A stretch of 64,000 nucleotides of DNA from a virus. The notes beneath the pieces are model-generated. The model saw only the letters and a list, made by a program, of their open reading frames with translations. It searched no databases and was not told the origin of the DNA. Each line of letters begins with the position of its first letter. The first letter of the stretch is position 1. The DNA is taken from IMG/VR virus record IMGVR_UViG_3300017971_000207, positions 62,001 to 126,000 of that record, one strand, 5' to 3'. Position numbers and translations under genes: made by a program. Shown here piece by piece: positions 54,465 to 62,357 of this stretch.

Positions 54465-55193
54465 CTAACCTACCACAAGCTCCTGCCACCGCGCCTCAAG
54501 CATCTGAGCGTACAAGGTCGCAGGTAGCCCATACGGGCCAAACGCAAACCCATCGTTCACCTCGATCAAGAGGGTCTGACCGCCCGTGGTAACCCCCATG
54601 TCGAGCGTGTAGGCTGCAGGGGCGTCATGGTAGGCTTGGACGGCCTCCAGGACGACGTTTCGATCAAGAGGGCGCGACCAGTCCCCCTTGTAGTGCCGGG
54701 CCGCGAGGATGTCTCCTCGGAGCACACAGCACCGGTACTCGGCTTGGAAGGGAAGGGGTGGTGAGACCCAGCACAGCTCGTCATCGTCGTAAGGGCCAAG
54801 CCGCACCTGGTCCTCGAAGGTGCCCGAGGTAACAAAGCCCGTGAACAGCTTCTGCTTATGTGGCTTGATGAACAGGCGACGGTGCGTGATGGTGCGGACC
54901 TCGGATAGGGGGAGGGTCTCGATCGAGCGTCCGAGGAAGGCTTTCAGGGATGGGGGATAGTCGAGGCTCGGGGGCCGGGGGATGTGCAGGTGGTCGAGGG
55001 CCTCCCACACATCCCCGACGAAGCCCGCCAGGCCCGTGTCGTGGCCCAGGTCCGAGAGTGAGCGGATGTCCCCAAAGCCGTAGAAGGGGACGGTCTCCGT
55101 GCCGCGGGCCCGGAAGCCCAAGGCTGCGATCGCATGAGGCGCGCTGTCGGGTAGGTCCTCGCGATAGCGTATGTAGCAGCGGCGAAGGGTCAT
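54465..55193 (-). CDS. ATP-grasp family protein (DUF4343-like, 242 aa)
   Basis: FIKPHKQKLFTGFV, then LCWVSPPLPFQAEYRCCVL and LLIEVNDGFAFGPYG match the ATP-grasp arrangement of DUF4343 proteins, which form amide bonds or ligate amino acids in unknown pathways. Starts 11 nt before the next gene's end. Could modify a peptide; no partner peptide is recognised nearby. Confidence 0.75.
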   Translation of the reverse strand: MTLRRCYIRYREDLPDSAPHAIAALGFRARGTETVPFYGFGDIRSLSDLGHDTGLAGFVGDVWEALDHLHIPRPPSLDYPPSLKAFLGRSIETLPLSEVRTITHRRLFIKPHKQKLFTGFVTSGTFEDQVRLGPYDDDELCWVSPPLPFQAEYRCCVLRGDILAARHYKGDWSRPLDRNVVLEAVQAYHDAPAAYTLDMGVTTGGQTLLIEVNDGFAFGPYGLPATLYAQMLEARWQELVVG

Positions 55194-55203
55194 GGCTCGG
55201 CCA

Positions 55204-55524
55204 TCACACCAGGTCGAGGAGGAGCGACACCACGAGGGCGACGGCGAGGCCGAGGGGGACCGCTGTCAGCAGGATTAGGATGGAGCCGTGCAGGCTCTTA
55301 CCCCTCCGGCGGCAATAGGCTAGGTGTGCTGTGGTCGAGAGGAGGCCCCCAAGGGCCGCCGGCGCTGCCCGCCAAGGGCTTGTGACGCCTCCGGTCCACA
55401 GCACGAAGGTCACACCGATGAGCACGAAGGCTGCAACGGAGGCAGTGGGGTGCCACCAAGGCTTCCACCATCTCGGGCCGTCATCGGGCACTGCAGTAGG
55501 GGTCCGATAGGGAGCGGTGGTCAT
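55204..55524 (-). CDS. Membrane protein with two to three TM helices (106 aa)
   Basis: Hydrophobic segments FVLIGVTFVLWTGGV, LGGLLSTTAHLA and ILLTAVPLGLAVALVVSLLL. ATG at 55524 overlaps the preceding stop by 4 nt. Unknown function; adjacent to the ATP-grasp gene. Confidence 0.65.
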   Translation of the reverse strand: MTTAPYRTPTAVPDDGPRWWKPWWHPTASVAAFVLIGVTFVLWTGGVTSPWRAAPAALGGLLSTTAHLAYCRRRGKSLHGSILILLTAVPLGLAVALVVSLLLDLV

Positions 55525-55835
55525 TCGCTCCCCTTGTCGCCCTTCACTGGGGCGCACCACACGATCTCGTCCAGCTCAAGGTCCAGACCTCCCTCGAACA
55601 CGATCGGGTCCGAGAGCACCTTGACCTTGCTGCCACTCAGATTCGTGACCTTGCTTAGCCTCACCCAGTCACCCTTGAGCTCCACCCCCTTGAATCTCAC
55701 CACCAGGCCGCCGCGCGCCGCTAGCAGATAGTGCTGGGCCTCTGATCGATGGTAGTGAGGCTCTAGGGCCTCCTGCAAGCACGGCGGCAGCTCCCTCAGC
55801 CGTCGCTGCTCCTCATGTAGGTCCTGTCGTCTCAT
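55521..55835 (-). CDS. Unknown protein (104 aa)
   Basis: Beta-rich C-terminal part (GLVVRFKGVELKGDWVRL). Overlaps neighbours by 4 nt. Not recognised. Confidence 0.5.
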   Translation of the reverse strand: MRRQDLHEEQRRLRELPPCLQEALEPHYHRSEAQHYLLAARGGLVVRFKGVELKGDWVRLSKVTNLSGSKVKVLSDPIVFEGGLDLELDEIVWCAPVKGDKGSE

Positions 55836-55842
55836 CTGTCCT

Positions 55843-57042
55843 CTATGTCTTGATCGTCATCTCGCGGAGAATCGTGGGCCCTCCGTCACGGTTGACCCAT
55901 GTGGGCTTGCGCCATATCCGCTTGCGCAGCGAGCTTCTCGGCCCGTACGGCTGATTGTTCCAATGACCTCGACGGATGTGCTGAGCCTTGTGGATATGGG
56001 TCGACTCGCCGCGCAGGTACTGAATGACCTTCGTCGACAGGTCTACCTCAATCGGAAGGCGCAGCTCAAAGCTCTGTGAGCCGCTCAGCGGCCTCCCCTT
56101 TCGCTTGCGCCTCTTGCCTTTGCTGCTTGTCCTCCTCGCCTGTCCTTTGATCACGAGGTTTGGTCTGAGGGATGAGTCGCCTAGCATGTAGCAGAGGTTG
56201 AGCACCACCCGGCCCTGGATCTCTGCTGCCCGAAAGATCTCCTGGGTGTCACACTCCACATCTACATGTGCTCCGCCAGGCGTACGGTACAGCTCCTCCA
56301 AGGGCTGGTCGCGATAGCTGCTTGACGTTTGATCCCTGTCCACGATAAGCGACCACCGATCTCTGTCCACAAGGATATATAACCTCTCCCAGATGCTGTT
56401 GAGCAGTGGAGGGCTGATAGCAATACAGAAGGCGCTCCAAGGGGCTCGTATCGACCGTAGCTGCGCCGCCCGGAGATCGGTAAGGGCTAGGGCCGCTGCC
56501 TGTGTCGCTGTTAGATGGATGGTTGGGCATGTCTGCCCCCACCAGCTAGCCGCCCACACCATACGCATATCGTTGTATATCGTGGCGACCTGGTTAGACC
56601 GACGGCTAAGGCGGGGATCTGGACCACTCAGCGATCGCTCGAAAGCTGTCTGCGCTTGGAGCGTATGCAGCTGCTCAAGCTTCAGCAGGTCCTTGTCCGA
56701 CAGAGCTAGCAGCGCCTGGTTCGCTTTACCAACCTGACGGAGATCCGCTAGGCCAAACACATCGCTCCCCCCAGCAGCAAGATCTTTGGCCCACCTACCC
56801 ATCAGTGCGTACAACGGACGATAGGCTGCGATGACCTCGGCTTTCCGCTCGCGCCAGGTGCGGGAGGCCCACCCCCTCGCTGCCTCCCGATCCGCTAGAA
56901 GCTTGTCGCAGAACGCCGGGTGCCGCACGTAAAGCGCTCGCGTGTAATCCCAGTACGCTAGCTCACCCCCAGTGTGGCTACCCCGACCCTCCCCAGCTAC
57001 ATCTAGCCCCGTGCAGTATCGTGCCCAATCCTCAGCACTCAT
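55843..57042 (-). CDS. Unknown protein, paralogue of 49674 (399 aa)
   Basis: The C-terminus (IEVDLSTKVIQYLRGE, IRRGHWNNQPYG, R.IWRKPTW...GGPTILRE) is shared with the protein at 49674. The N-terminal part is helical with WASRTWRERKAEVIAAYR. Its start is 6 nt after TAGGGT (TTGCAC-17-TAGGGT), a weak leaderless promoter candidate, and 45 bp after the CAATTG element (57090). Confidence 0.6.
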   Translation of the reverse strand: MSAEDWARYCTGLDVAGEGRGSHTGGELAYWDYTRALYVRHPAFCDKLLADREAARGWASRTWRERKAEVIAAYRPLYALMGRWAKDLAAGGSDVFGLADLRQVGKANQALLALSDKDLLKLEQLHTLQAQTAFERSLSGPDPRLSRRSNQVATIYNDMRMVWAASWWGQTCPTIHLTATQAAALALTDLRAAQLRSIRAPWSAFCIAISPPLLNSIWERLYILVDRDRWSLIVDRDQTSSSYRDQPLEELYRTPGGAHVDVECDTQEIFRAAEIQGRVVLNLCYMLGDSSLRPNLVIKGQARRTSSKGKRRKRKGRPLSGSQSFELRLPIEVDLSTKVIQYLRGESTHIHKAQHIRRGHWNNQPYGPRSSLRKRIWRKPTWVNRDGGPTILREMTIKT

Positions 57043-57089
57043 ACGGCTACCCTATCTTATCCATCAACACGGTGCAAGGGGTGGGTCAA

Positions 57090-57099
57090 CAATTGTAGT
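57090..57099. promoter_or_regulatory. CAATTGTAGT element upstream of 57042
   Basis: Within GGTCAACAATTGTAGTC. Confidence 0.55.
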
Positions 57100-57341
57100 C
57101 TGACCTGCCCTGCGCGTTTGGGGGTGCAGGCCCGTACTCCCTAGAACCAGGTAGCTCGAAGCGGAGAAGTTGCATGCTCCCGATAACGTTATCGGGAGTT
57201 TTAGAGGGCCTAGGGAGGAGTAGGGAGGCAGCTCGGCGAGGGAGCCCTGTAAAACTCCCTTGTGTTAGTTATAGGGAGTTTAGGGTACATCCGTTTGGTC
57301 TAGGGAGTTTCCGGCGCGCCTGCGGCGAGGCCGGCAGGGCC
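57100..57341. other. Gene-free region with repeated AGGGAGTTT elements
   Basis: About 240 bp without a supportable gene. It has a perfect 22-bp palindrome (57177-57198, arms CTCCCGATAAC/GTTATCGGGAG) followed by TTTT, an AAACTCCCT/AGGGAGTTT hairpin (57252-57281), and several CTAGGGAG-type words in both orientations, including 57301. Possible regulatory, origin or packaging site. Confidence 0.5.
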
Positions 57342-57372
57342 GGCCCAAGCCCTAGAGCCTAGGGCTTGGGCC
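57342..57372. terminator. 14-bp stem hairpin at the end of 57359
   Basis: GGCCCAAGCCCTAG-AGC-CTAGGGCTTGGGCC, includes the stop codon of the gene. No U-run. Confidence 0.5.
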
Positions 57373-57553
57373 GCGGCACGCCTCGGTGGAGGCGAAGCGG
57401 CGGGGCCTCGATGAGCAGAGTGATCGCGCGCTCGTAGTCACCCTCACGCTCGGCCTGCAGAGCTGCGGGCGGTAGGACGTAGCACTCGTGGCCCACCGGC
57501 TTGCCATCACTGAGCCGGTGGGCGTGGTTGCAGTAGGTGGTGCAGTAGATCAT
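57359..57553 (-). CDS. Small Cys/His protein (64 aa)
   Basis: MIYCTTYCNHAHRLSDGKPV with CxxxC/H residues, then a Pro/Arg-rich tail. Start overlaps the previous stop by 4 nt. Unknown. Confidence 0.5.
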   Translation of the reverse strand: MIYCTTYCNHAHRLSDGKPVGHECYVLPPAALQAEREGDYERAITLLIEAPPLRLHRGVPRPKP

Positions 57554-58059
57554 CTAACCCTCACGGATACGTAGACCCACATCTCCTCATGGGCGTCCGG
57601 AGGAAGGCGCGCATCATCTGCTGTGGGCGCATCGGGCCAATCGTCGGCGTCGTCGAGGATCCAACCTGCTTGACCTAGCTGCTCCAAGGCATCCTCGAAC
57701 GCTTCGGCTGCGTCGGCGCCTACGCCTGTAGCCGCAGCGCGGAAGTCCGTGACGGTTAGGCCGCAGCCCTGGAAGTACTGCTCATGCTCGACGCCGTGGA
57801 CGATCACGTCGTGAGCCGCAACCGTGCGTCGAGGCGTGGTGGCGCTGAAGTGAGGCTCGCACAGTGATGGTGGGCGCTTCAACGCCTCGACGCACAGGTT
57901 AGCTAGGCGCTCTCGGACATCGGCGGGGATGTCCGCGCGGTCCTCCTTCAGGATAGCCTCTACCCCGCGGCGCAAGGCAAACAGCATGTCCTCGACCTCG
58001 CGGATACTCTGCTGGGCTCTTCGTATCTCCTGGTGCAGCTCTTCCTCGTGTGTTGCCAT
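57550..58059 (-). CDS. Unknown protein (169 aa)
   Basis: N-terminal coiled-coil-like helix (EIRRAQQSIREVEDMLFALR), an acidic C-terminal half (DDADDWPDAPTADD). GGAGG precedes the ATG. Not recognised. Confidence 0.55.
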   Translation of the reverse strand: MATHEEELHQEIRRAQQSIREVEDMLFALRRGVEAILKEDRADIPADVRERLANLCVEALKRPPSLCEPHFSATTPRRTVAAHDVIVHGVEHEQYFQGCGLTVTDFRAAATGVGADAAEAFEDALEQLGQAGWILDDADDWPDAPTADDARLPPDAHEEMWVYVSVRVR

Positions 58060-58076
58060 TAGTTCCTCCTACCCCG

Positions 58077-58107
58077 AAAGCCCCAGGCTTGAAGGCTCTG
58101 GGGCTTT
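58077..58107. terminator. AAAGCCCCAG/CTGGGGCTTT hairpin
   Basis: 10-bp stem with A and T ends on both strands, a bidirectional rho-independent terminator candidate between 58059 and 58125. Confidence 0.65.
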
Positions 58108-58124
58108 GGTGGGGACGCCTCGGG

Positions 58125-58406
58125 CTACCCTAGGCGCCGATCGTCAAGGTCAAGGTCCGGAGGGTAGAGCGCGGTGAGGTCAAGCACCTCACGCGTGGAG
58201 GCGCCCGTGCTGTCGCGGAGCTCCCATCGGTCAGCGCTCACACGGACCATACAGATCACACCGCCGGTTAGGTCCACCAAGGTTAGGGCCGTGCGGAACG
58301 CGTCAGCAGCCGACGCGCCGACGAGCACGGTGGTGCCGCCGTCACGCGAGCGGAAGGTGCGGAAGGTTGGGGTAGAAGGAGCAGGCGGGGTCATCGTTTT
58401 GGTCAT
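58125..58406 (-). CDS. Unknown protein (93 aa)
   Basis: Beta-rich (FRTFRSRDGGTTVLVGASAA, then GVICMVRVSADRWEL). GGAG 7 nt before the ATG. Promoter TTGACA-17-TATATT at 58432-58460 with a perfect 21-bp palindrome upstream. Not recognised. Confidence 0.6.
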   Translation of the reverse strand: MTKTMTPPAPSTPTFRTFRSRDGGTTVLVGASAADAFRTALTLVDLTGGVICMVRVSADRWELRDSTGASTREVLDLTALYPPDLDLDDRRLG

Positions 58407-58431
58407 CGTTGATCTCCGTTGTTGCTCCTAT

Positions 58432-58487
58432 AATATACCCACTACCTGAACGATTGTCAAGGGTGTGGTGTGTAAACATTACACACC
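58432..58487 (-). promoter_or_regulatory. Promoter with upstream palindrome (gene 58406)
   Basis: TTGACA (58460-58455), 17 bp, TATATT (58437-58432). Upstream perfect palindrome with arms GGTGTGTAA/TTACACACC (58467-58487), a variant of the dyad seen at the neighbouring promoters. The -10 site is degenerate. Confidence 0.8.
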
Positions 58488-58512
58488 ATGTCCTTACGCC
58501 GCGGCACTCTGC

Positions 58513-58863
58513 TCAGTCGATCTTCCTAGGTACATCGACGCCCACAGAGCGGGGAAGGCCCCCGTAGGCGCGGATCAAAGCGAGGGCAGCGTCAAAGGCT
58601 GTGGAGACCTCGTGGGTTCCACCGGCGAGTGAGCCCGCCTCTACGAGGAACGGCTCGCCGTAGCCCTCGCGAGTGATGTGGCAACCCCACACCGAGACTG
58701 AGCCGCCGTCGCAGGCATAGTCCTCGATGATGGTTGCAAGCCCCATCACGGGGCACGAGCCCGAGTGAATGCTCCGGGAGCCGACCCAGCGCTGGCCGTC
58801 GTCGGAGGCGTGAAGGCTGGGGTCGTAGGGGTGGGGGGCGGTCTGGTCGACGGTCAAGGTCAT
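58513..58863 (-). CDS. Unknown protein (116 aa)
   Basis: MTLTVDQTAPHPYDPSLHAS, then a beta-rich core (SVSVWGCHITREGYGEPFLV) and a helical end. GAAGGAG precedes the ATG. A hairpin TGCCCGTG/CACGGGCA lies in the upstream spacer. Unknown. Confidence 0.55.
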   Translation of the reverse strand: MTLTVDQTAPHPYDPSLHASDDGQRWVGSRSIHSGSCPVMGLATIIEDYACDGGSVSVWGCHITREGYGEPFLVEAGSLAGGTHEVSTAFDAALALIRAYGGLPRSVGVDVPRKID

Positions 58864-58965
58864 GTGTTGCTCCTTCGAGATTCGGTCCTAACAAGCGTTG
58901 CCCGTGCTAGAGGTCAGCCCCCACGGGCAGGGGCTCTCGGGCCTCTACAGGCCCACCAGGCGCCG

Positions 58966-59658
58966 CTATGCAGCCTTCTGGCCGGGGAGGGTGGAGATCC
59001 CCTTGGTGCCGATGACCGCCATGCCGGGGAAGGTGTCCGAGAGGGCAGCCCACAGCTCTTTGCGGCTTTTGAGCGCAATATAGCGGCCCTTGGGAACGCG
59101 CACGCCCTGGACCTCGGTCTTGCCGTCGGCCCATCGGCGCCAGACCTTATGAGCCTTGAGCGCCTCGTTGAGCTCGGGGCTATAGGGGGTGGTGAGCTTG
59201 AGGCACGGCCCAAAGTCGGGGTGCTCGCTGGCCTCGACCTTAAGCGCGCCAGCGTTGGTGGTGATACGCTTGGCAAGCTTGTGGTAGCCAAGGGCGAAGA
59301 TGATGGCCGCAAGGGCGTACACCTTGACAGTGCCCTGCACTAACGCGCAAGCGTAGGTCAAGGCATTGCAAGCCTTGCGGGCGTCGCCTGCAACGATCGC
59401 AACGGGGCCGCCCGGACCTGCGACCGAGCCAGACTCCAGCTCCTTGTCCAGGAGCACAGAGGCCGTGGCCCAGTCAGCCTCCACACAGGGGACCTTGTAG
59501 CCGTGCTTGCGCCGGCACACAGGACCTACGCCCGTCTCCACCGACGCCGCGTCCACGAGCTCCTTGCCGCAGCAGGCGCAGTTGGAGGCCAACATGGCGC
59601 AGGCGGGGGACTGGGTGTAATCGGAAGCGGCGGCGGTGTGGGCGGTGGTCTTGGTCAT
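58966..59658 (-). CDS. DUF6011-like zinc protein (230 aa)
   Basis: NCACCGKELVDAASVETGVGP, then VCRRKHG is the treble-clef signature of small phage proteins (DUF6011-like). The middle is helical, the C-terminus beta-rich with WRRWADGKTEVQGVRVPKGR. Promoter with strong -10 TATTAT and paired dyads (59684-59743). ATG at 59658. Confidence 0.65.
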   Translation of the reverse strand: MTKTTAHTAAASDYTQSPACAMLASNCACCGKELVDAASVETGVGPVCRRKHGYKVPCVEADWATASVLLDKELESGSVAGPGGPVAIVAGDARKACNALTYACALVQGTVKVYALAAIIFALGYHKLAKRITTNAGALKVEASEHPDFGPCLKLTTPYSPELNEALKAHKVWRRWADGKTEVQGVRVPKGRYIALKSRKELWAALSDTFPGMAVIGTKGISTLPGQKAA

Positions 59659-59683
59659 CGTGTGCTCTCCTCGTTGCGTCGTT

Positions 59684-59743
59684 GTGAGTATATAATACAC
59701 ACCCACCCCCACCCTGTCAAGGGTGTGTGTATCTTTTACTCAC
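59684..59743 (-). promoter_or_regulatory. Dyad-flanked promoter (gene 59658)
   Basis: TTGACA (59720-59715), 17 bp, TATTAT (59697-59692). Dyads GTGAGTATATAATACACAC (59684-59702) and the inverted GTGTGTATCTTTTACTCAC (59725-59743); centres 41 bp apart. Confidence 0.88.
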
Positions 59744-59799
59744 TTTTTTTCAAACGTGGGGGTCGGGGCAACGATAATGGGGACTTAGCCCGAGCGACC

Positions 59800-60537
59800 T
59801 CAGTCCAGGAGGTACTGGCGGATGTCCGAGATCAGATTCCACACGCTCCACTTGTTGGAGGCGTAGCGCAGGCGATCTTCGATCGTCCCCTCCTCGGGCA
59901 GCTGCCAGCCGAGGTTGAGCCGCGACAGCACGGCGTCTACGCGCTCTGCAGCTGCCTGTAGGTCGGCCTCCTGGGCCACTAGGGTCTTGGGGTCCTTGGA
60001 GGTCCGAAAGGCCCGCAGGGCGTCTCCTACGGCCAGCACGTCGGCTTTAATCTCGGATACCCAGGAGGCCGGGAGCTGGCTGTCGTCGGCCTCAAAGATG
60101 GCGTCGTACGCCTCGATGATGTCGCGGGCCCAGCGGAGGTACTTGGCCGGCTTGAGGCTCTCGTAAGAGCTCTCAAAGGGGAGGGCGTAGGCGAAGCTCT
60201 CCTCGAAGTCGTACGCGTCCACGCGCGCCTGGGCAAGCTGCGGGTTGGCGAGCACGCGCTCGTACTCACCTCGACCTAGCCCTATGACGTGAGCCAGGAG
60301 GTCCGAGAAGCTGTCGTCTCCGAGCCCTTCGACCACCGGGCCGATGGCCTTGGACAGACGCCCCTCCAGCACGTGGAAGGTCCCCCGCAGCGCGACGGCC
60401 TGCGCCCGGTCGAGCTCCCGCAGGAGCCGCTTCTCAATCACCTTGTAGTCTGTGGTCTCGGTGCCCCAGCCGAGGGGCTCGGTGGTGCTCCAGAAGCGGG
60501 TGATGGCGGCGGGGGATGCTGGGTCGGTCTTGGTCAT
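59800..60537 (-). CDS. Unknown protein (245 aa)
   Basis: Helical throughout, e.g. KRLLRELDRAQAVALRGTFH and YLRWARDIIEAYDAIFEADD. TAGGAGCACACC precedes the ATG; leader is nearly identical to the one at 46728. Not recognised. Confidence 0.55.
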   Translation of the reverse strand: MTKTDPASPAAITRFWSTTEPLGWGTETTDYKVIEKRLLRELDRAQAVALRGTFHVLEGRLSKAIGPVVEGLGDDSFSDLLAHVIGLGRGEYERVLANPQLAQARVDAYDFEESFAYALPFESSYESLKPAKYLRWARDIIEAYDAIFEADDSQLPASWVSEIKADVLAVGDALRAFRTSKDPKTLVAQEADLQAAAERVDAVLSRLNLGWQLPEEGTIEDRLRYASNKWSVWNLISDIRQYLLD

Positions 60538-60612
60538 GGTGTGCTCCTAGCGTGTGGTTGCTGGTCTCTCTAACGCCTTAAGCCCGAGGCCAGCTAAGAC
60601 TCTCGGGCGGAG

Positions 60613-60634
60613 GCAACGACCACGTGGTCGTTGC
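60613..60634. repeat. Perfect 22-bp palindrome at the end of 60634
   Basis: GCAACGACCAC/GTGGTCGTTGC, overlaps the TAG stop. GCGACC...GGTCGC family. Confidence 0.7.
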
Positions 60635-60933
60635 TACGCGGCGATCTTGATGTCGTGCGCCTGGAGGTCGAGGGCCTGGAGGTCCGAGAGCAGCTGGTGC
60701 TCCACGAAGAGCGCGCGGATAGCCGCGAGGCTGCCCTTCTCGACCAGCACCAGGCCAACCTCCTCAAACTTATGCACCTGGACGCCGAGGGCCTGGAGGT
60801 CCGAGAGCAGACCGTGCTCATCAGCCAGCGCACGGATGGCCGGGAGCGCGGAGGCGCTCAGAAAGACCCACTGCTCGTAGTCTGAGGTTAGGTTCAGGGT
60901 GGCGGTCTCAAGGTCGATGGTCAGGGTGGTCAT
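60634..60933 (-). CDS. Small protein with an internal duplication (99 aa)
   Basis: Two copies of LPAIRALADEHGLLSDLQAL (about 30-49) and LAAIRALFVEHQLLSDLQAL (about 69-88), each followed by xxQxH. The DNA of both copies is also similar. A beta strand pair precedes them. Under a dyad-flanked promoter. Unknown function. Confidence 0.65.
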   Translation of the reverse strand: MTTLTIDLETATLNLTSDYEQWVFLSASALPAIRALADEHGLLSDLQALGVQVHKFEEVGLVLVEKGSLAAIRALFVEHQLLSDLQALDLQAHDIKIAA

Positions 60934-60958
60934 GTGTGTTGCTCCTCGTTGCTACGTT

Positions 60959-61018
60959 GTGTGTATAACTTACTCACTTTCGACCAGCTGTCAACCCTTG
61001 TGAGTAACTTTTTCTCGC
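60959..61018 (-). promoter_or_regulatory. Dyad-flanked promoter (gene 60933)
   Basis: TTGACA (60994-60989), 16 bp, TAAGTT (60972-60967). Dyads GTGTGTATAACTTACTCAC (60959-60977) and GTGAGTAACTTTTTCTCGC (61000-61018); centres 41 bp apart. Confidence 0.82.
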
Positions 61019-61067
61019 TTTTCTTTTTCGGTTGAGGGATCGCTCGTATTAACAACCACTTACGGCG

Positions 61068-61111
61068 GCGCTCTCGGGCCTGCTGGTGGAGTAGCGCGGG
61101 CCCGAGAGCGC
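61068..61111. terminator. Hairpin after 61117
   Basis: GCGCTCTCGGGCC/GGCCCGAGAGCGC, 13-bp stem, 5 nt after the TAG stop of the gene at 61117. Contains two copies of the CTCTCGGGC word. Confidence 0.55.
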
Positions 61112-61116
61112 GGAGG

Positions 61117-61671
61117 CTACATCTCGTCGATGGCCGACTCGGGGCAGGACTCGGGACCCCAATCACGGATTGAGGGCTGAGTCTCTGGGCAAGGCTCCTC
61201 ACCGTCGTCGCAGCAGCCCGAGAGCCAGTCGGTGTGCGACTCCTCGGTCAGCTCTGGCACGACCACGAGCTTAGGTGCTGGAGCGGCCTTGGGGGCCGAG
61301 GTGGGCTTGTTGACCTCCCGCATGTAGGCGGTGTGGAGGTTGCGCACGCGGCGCCGCGTGGCCACGTAGCAAGCCCGCAGCTCAGTAAGCTCTGCCAGCA
61401 GCTCGGCTGGCGCCTCCGCGCCCAGAGCATCGGCAGCCTCACGGAGGTCACGGCCCACAGCCTCAAGGTCCGTCAGGCGAACCCGCACGAAGGAGAGGCT
61501 CTGGCGCAGGGCCTCCTCCTTGGTCGGCTCCAGCTTGGTGCCCTCACACCGATAGCAGACCCCACCGTCCGGGCGCCACCACTCAGGGCGACGACCTTTG
61601 CCCTGGCAACGGACACAGGGCTTACGGTCGGAGGTGGTGTGAGAGACGGTGTGGGCGGTGGCGTTGGTCAT
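61117..61671 (-). CDS. DnaJ-type zinc-knuckle protein (184 aa)
   Basis: MTNATAHTVSHTTSDRKPCV then CVRCQGKGRRPE and CYRCEGTKLEP form a DnaJ-like zinc module. The second half is helical (LREAADALGAEAPAELLAEL) with an acidic Cys-containing tail. Under a dyad-flanked promoter. The N-terminal MTxxTAHT resembles the neighbour at 59658. Confidence 0.6.
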   Translation of the reverse strand: MTNATAHTVSHTTSDRKPCVRCQGKGRRPEWWRPDGGVCYRCEGTKLEPTKEEALRQSLSFVRVRLTDLEAVGRDLREAADALGAEAPAELLAELTELRACYVATRRRVRNLHTAYMREVNKPTSAPKAAPAPKLVVVPELTEESHTDWLSGCCDDGEEPCPETQPSIRDWGPESCPESAIDEM

Positions 61672-61696
61672 TGTGCGATCTCCTTGCTGCGTCGTT

Positions 61697-61757
61697 GTGA
61701 GTATAAGATACACACTCCAGACGATCCTGTCAAGAAGAGTGAGTAACTTTTTCTCAC
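61697..61757 (-). promoter_or_regulatory. Dyad-flanked promoter (gene 61671)
   Basis: TTGACA (61733-61728), 17 bp, TATCTT (61710-61705). Dyads GTGAGTATAAGATACACAC (61697-61715) and GTGAGTAACTTTTTCTCAC (61739-61757); centres 42 bp apart. Confidence 0.88.
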
Positions 61758-61806
61758 TTTTTCGGCGCAGTGTTAAGATCGTGAGACCTTACGCGCACTT
61801 AGCGAG

Positions 61807-62136
61807 CTAGTGTGGTGGGGGTAGGCGCTCCTCATGCCAGGTGGGGTAGAGCTGGCCCGAGAGCACCGAAGCTAACCTCCGTGCGTCCTTCCTGGCCTGA
61901 GAAAGGCTCCTAAAGCGTCGAGGGCCTTCGGCGGGCACGCGCACCCCTGGGATAGCTCGGGGACCTTGTGGGCTAACCTCGTGCACGAGACGAGCACGGA
62001 CGGTGTAGGTCCAGCCGACAGCTAGGGGCTCCTGTCGGACCTCGACCGTCCAGCGCTCGGCACGTCGCCAAGTGGCCGGGCGTAGCGAGCTATCCCACCG
62101 AGCCGGGGCGTCCACGGTTAGGCGGGTGCGGAGCAC
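61807..62136 (-). CDS. Unknown basic protein (109 aa)
   Basis: Arg-rich, beta-type; W-rich patches (RRAERWTVEVRQEPLAVGWT). Overlaps the previous gene by 19 nt. Not recognised. Confidence 0.45.
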   Translation of the reverse strand: MLRTRLTVDAPARWDSSLRPATWRRAERWTVEVRQEPLAVGWTYTVRARLVHEVSPQGPRAIPGVRVPAEGPRRFRSLSQARKDARRLASVLSGQLYPTWHEERLPPPH

Positions 62137-62357
62137 GGGCTACCCTCCCGACGGTAGATAAAGCCTGAGCCATACGGGACCGCCTTCAGCCCGAGGTCCA
62201 GCAGCCGCTTCCCAATACCCGAGAGGGCTCCGTGGGCTGGGCTGTTTAGGAGCAGGGCGGAGGCTCCCCCCGCCTTGGTCCACTGCCAATCCTCCCATTC
62301 CTCCAGCTGCTCTGCCGCCAGGGCGGCCAAGGCTCGCATTATAGTCTCTCTGTCCAT
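62118..62357 (-). CDS. Small protein, paralogue of 62339 (79 aa)
   Basis: EDWQW, a LSGIGKRLLDLGLKAVPYGS stretch and a C-terminal REGSPC are shared with the next gene upstream (EDWQW, LSDIGRELCALGLRVDDYGM, HPEPPC). Tandem duplicates. Unknown. Confidence 0.55.
   Translation of the reverse strand: MDRETIMRALAALAAEQLEEWEDWQWTKAGGASALLLNSPAHGALSGIGKRLLDLGLKAVPYGSGFIYRREGSPCSAPA

Noticed and set aside
57174-57362. 62-codon plus-strand frame in the repeat-rich spacer
   Set aside because: It runs through palindromes and repeats, has no ribosome site, and looks like chance.
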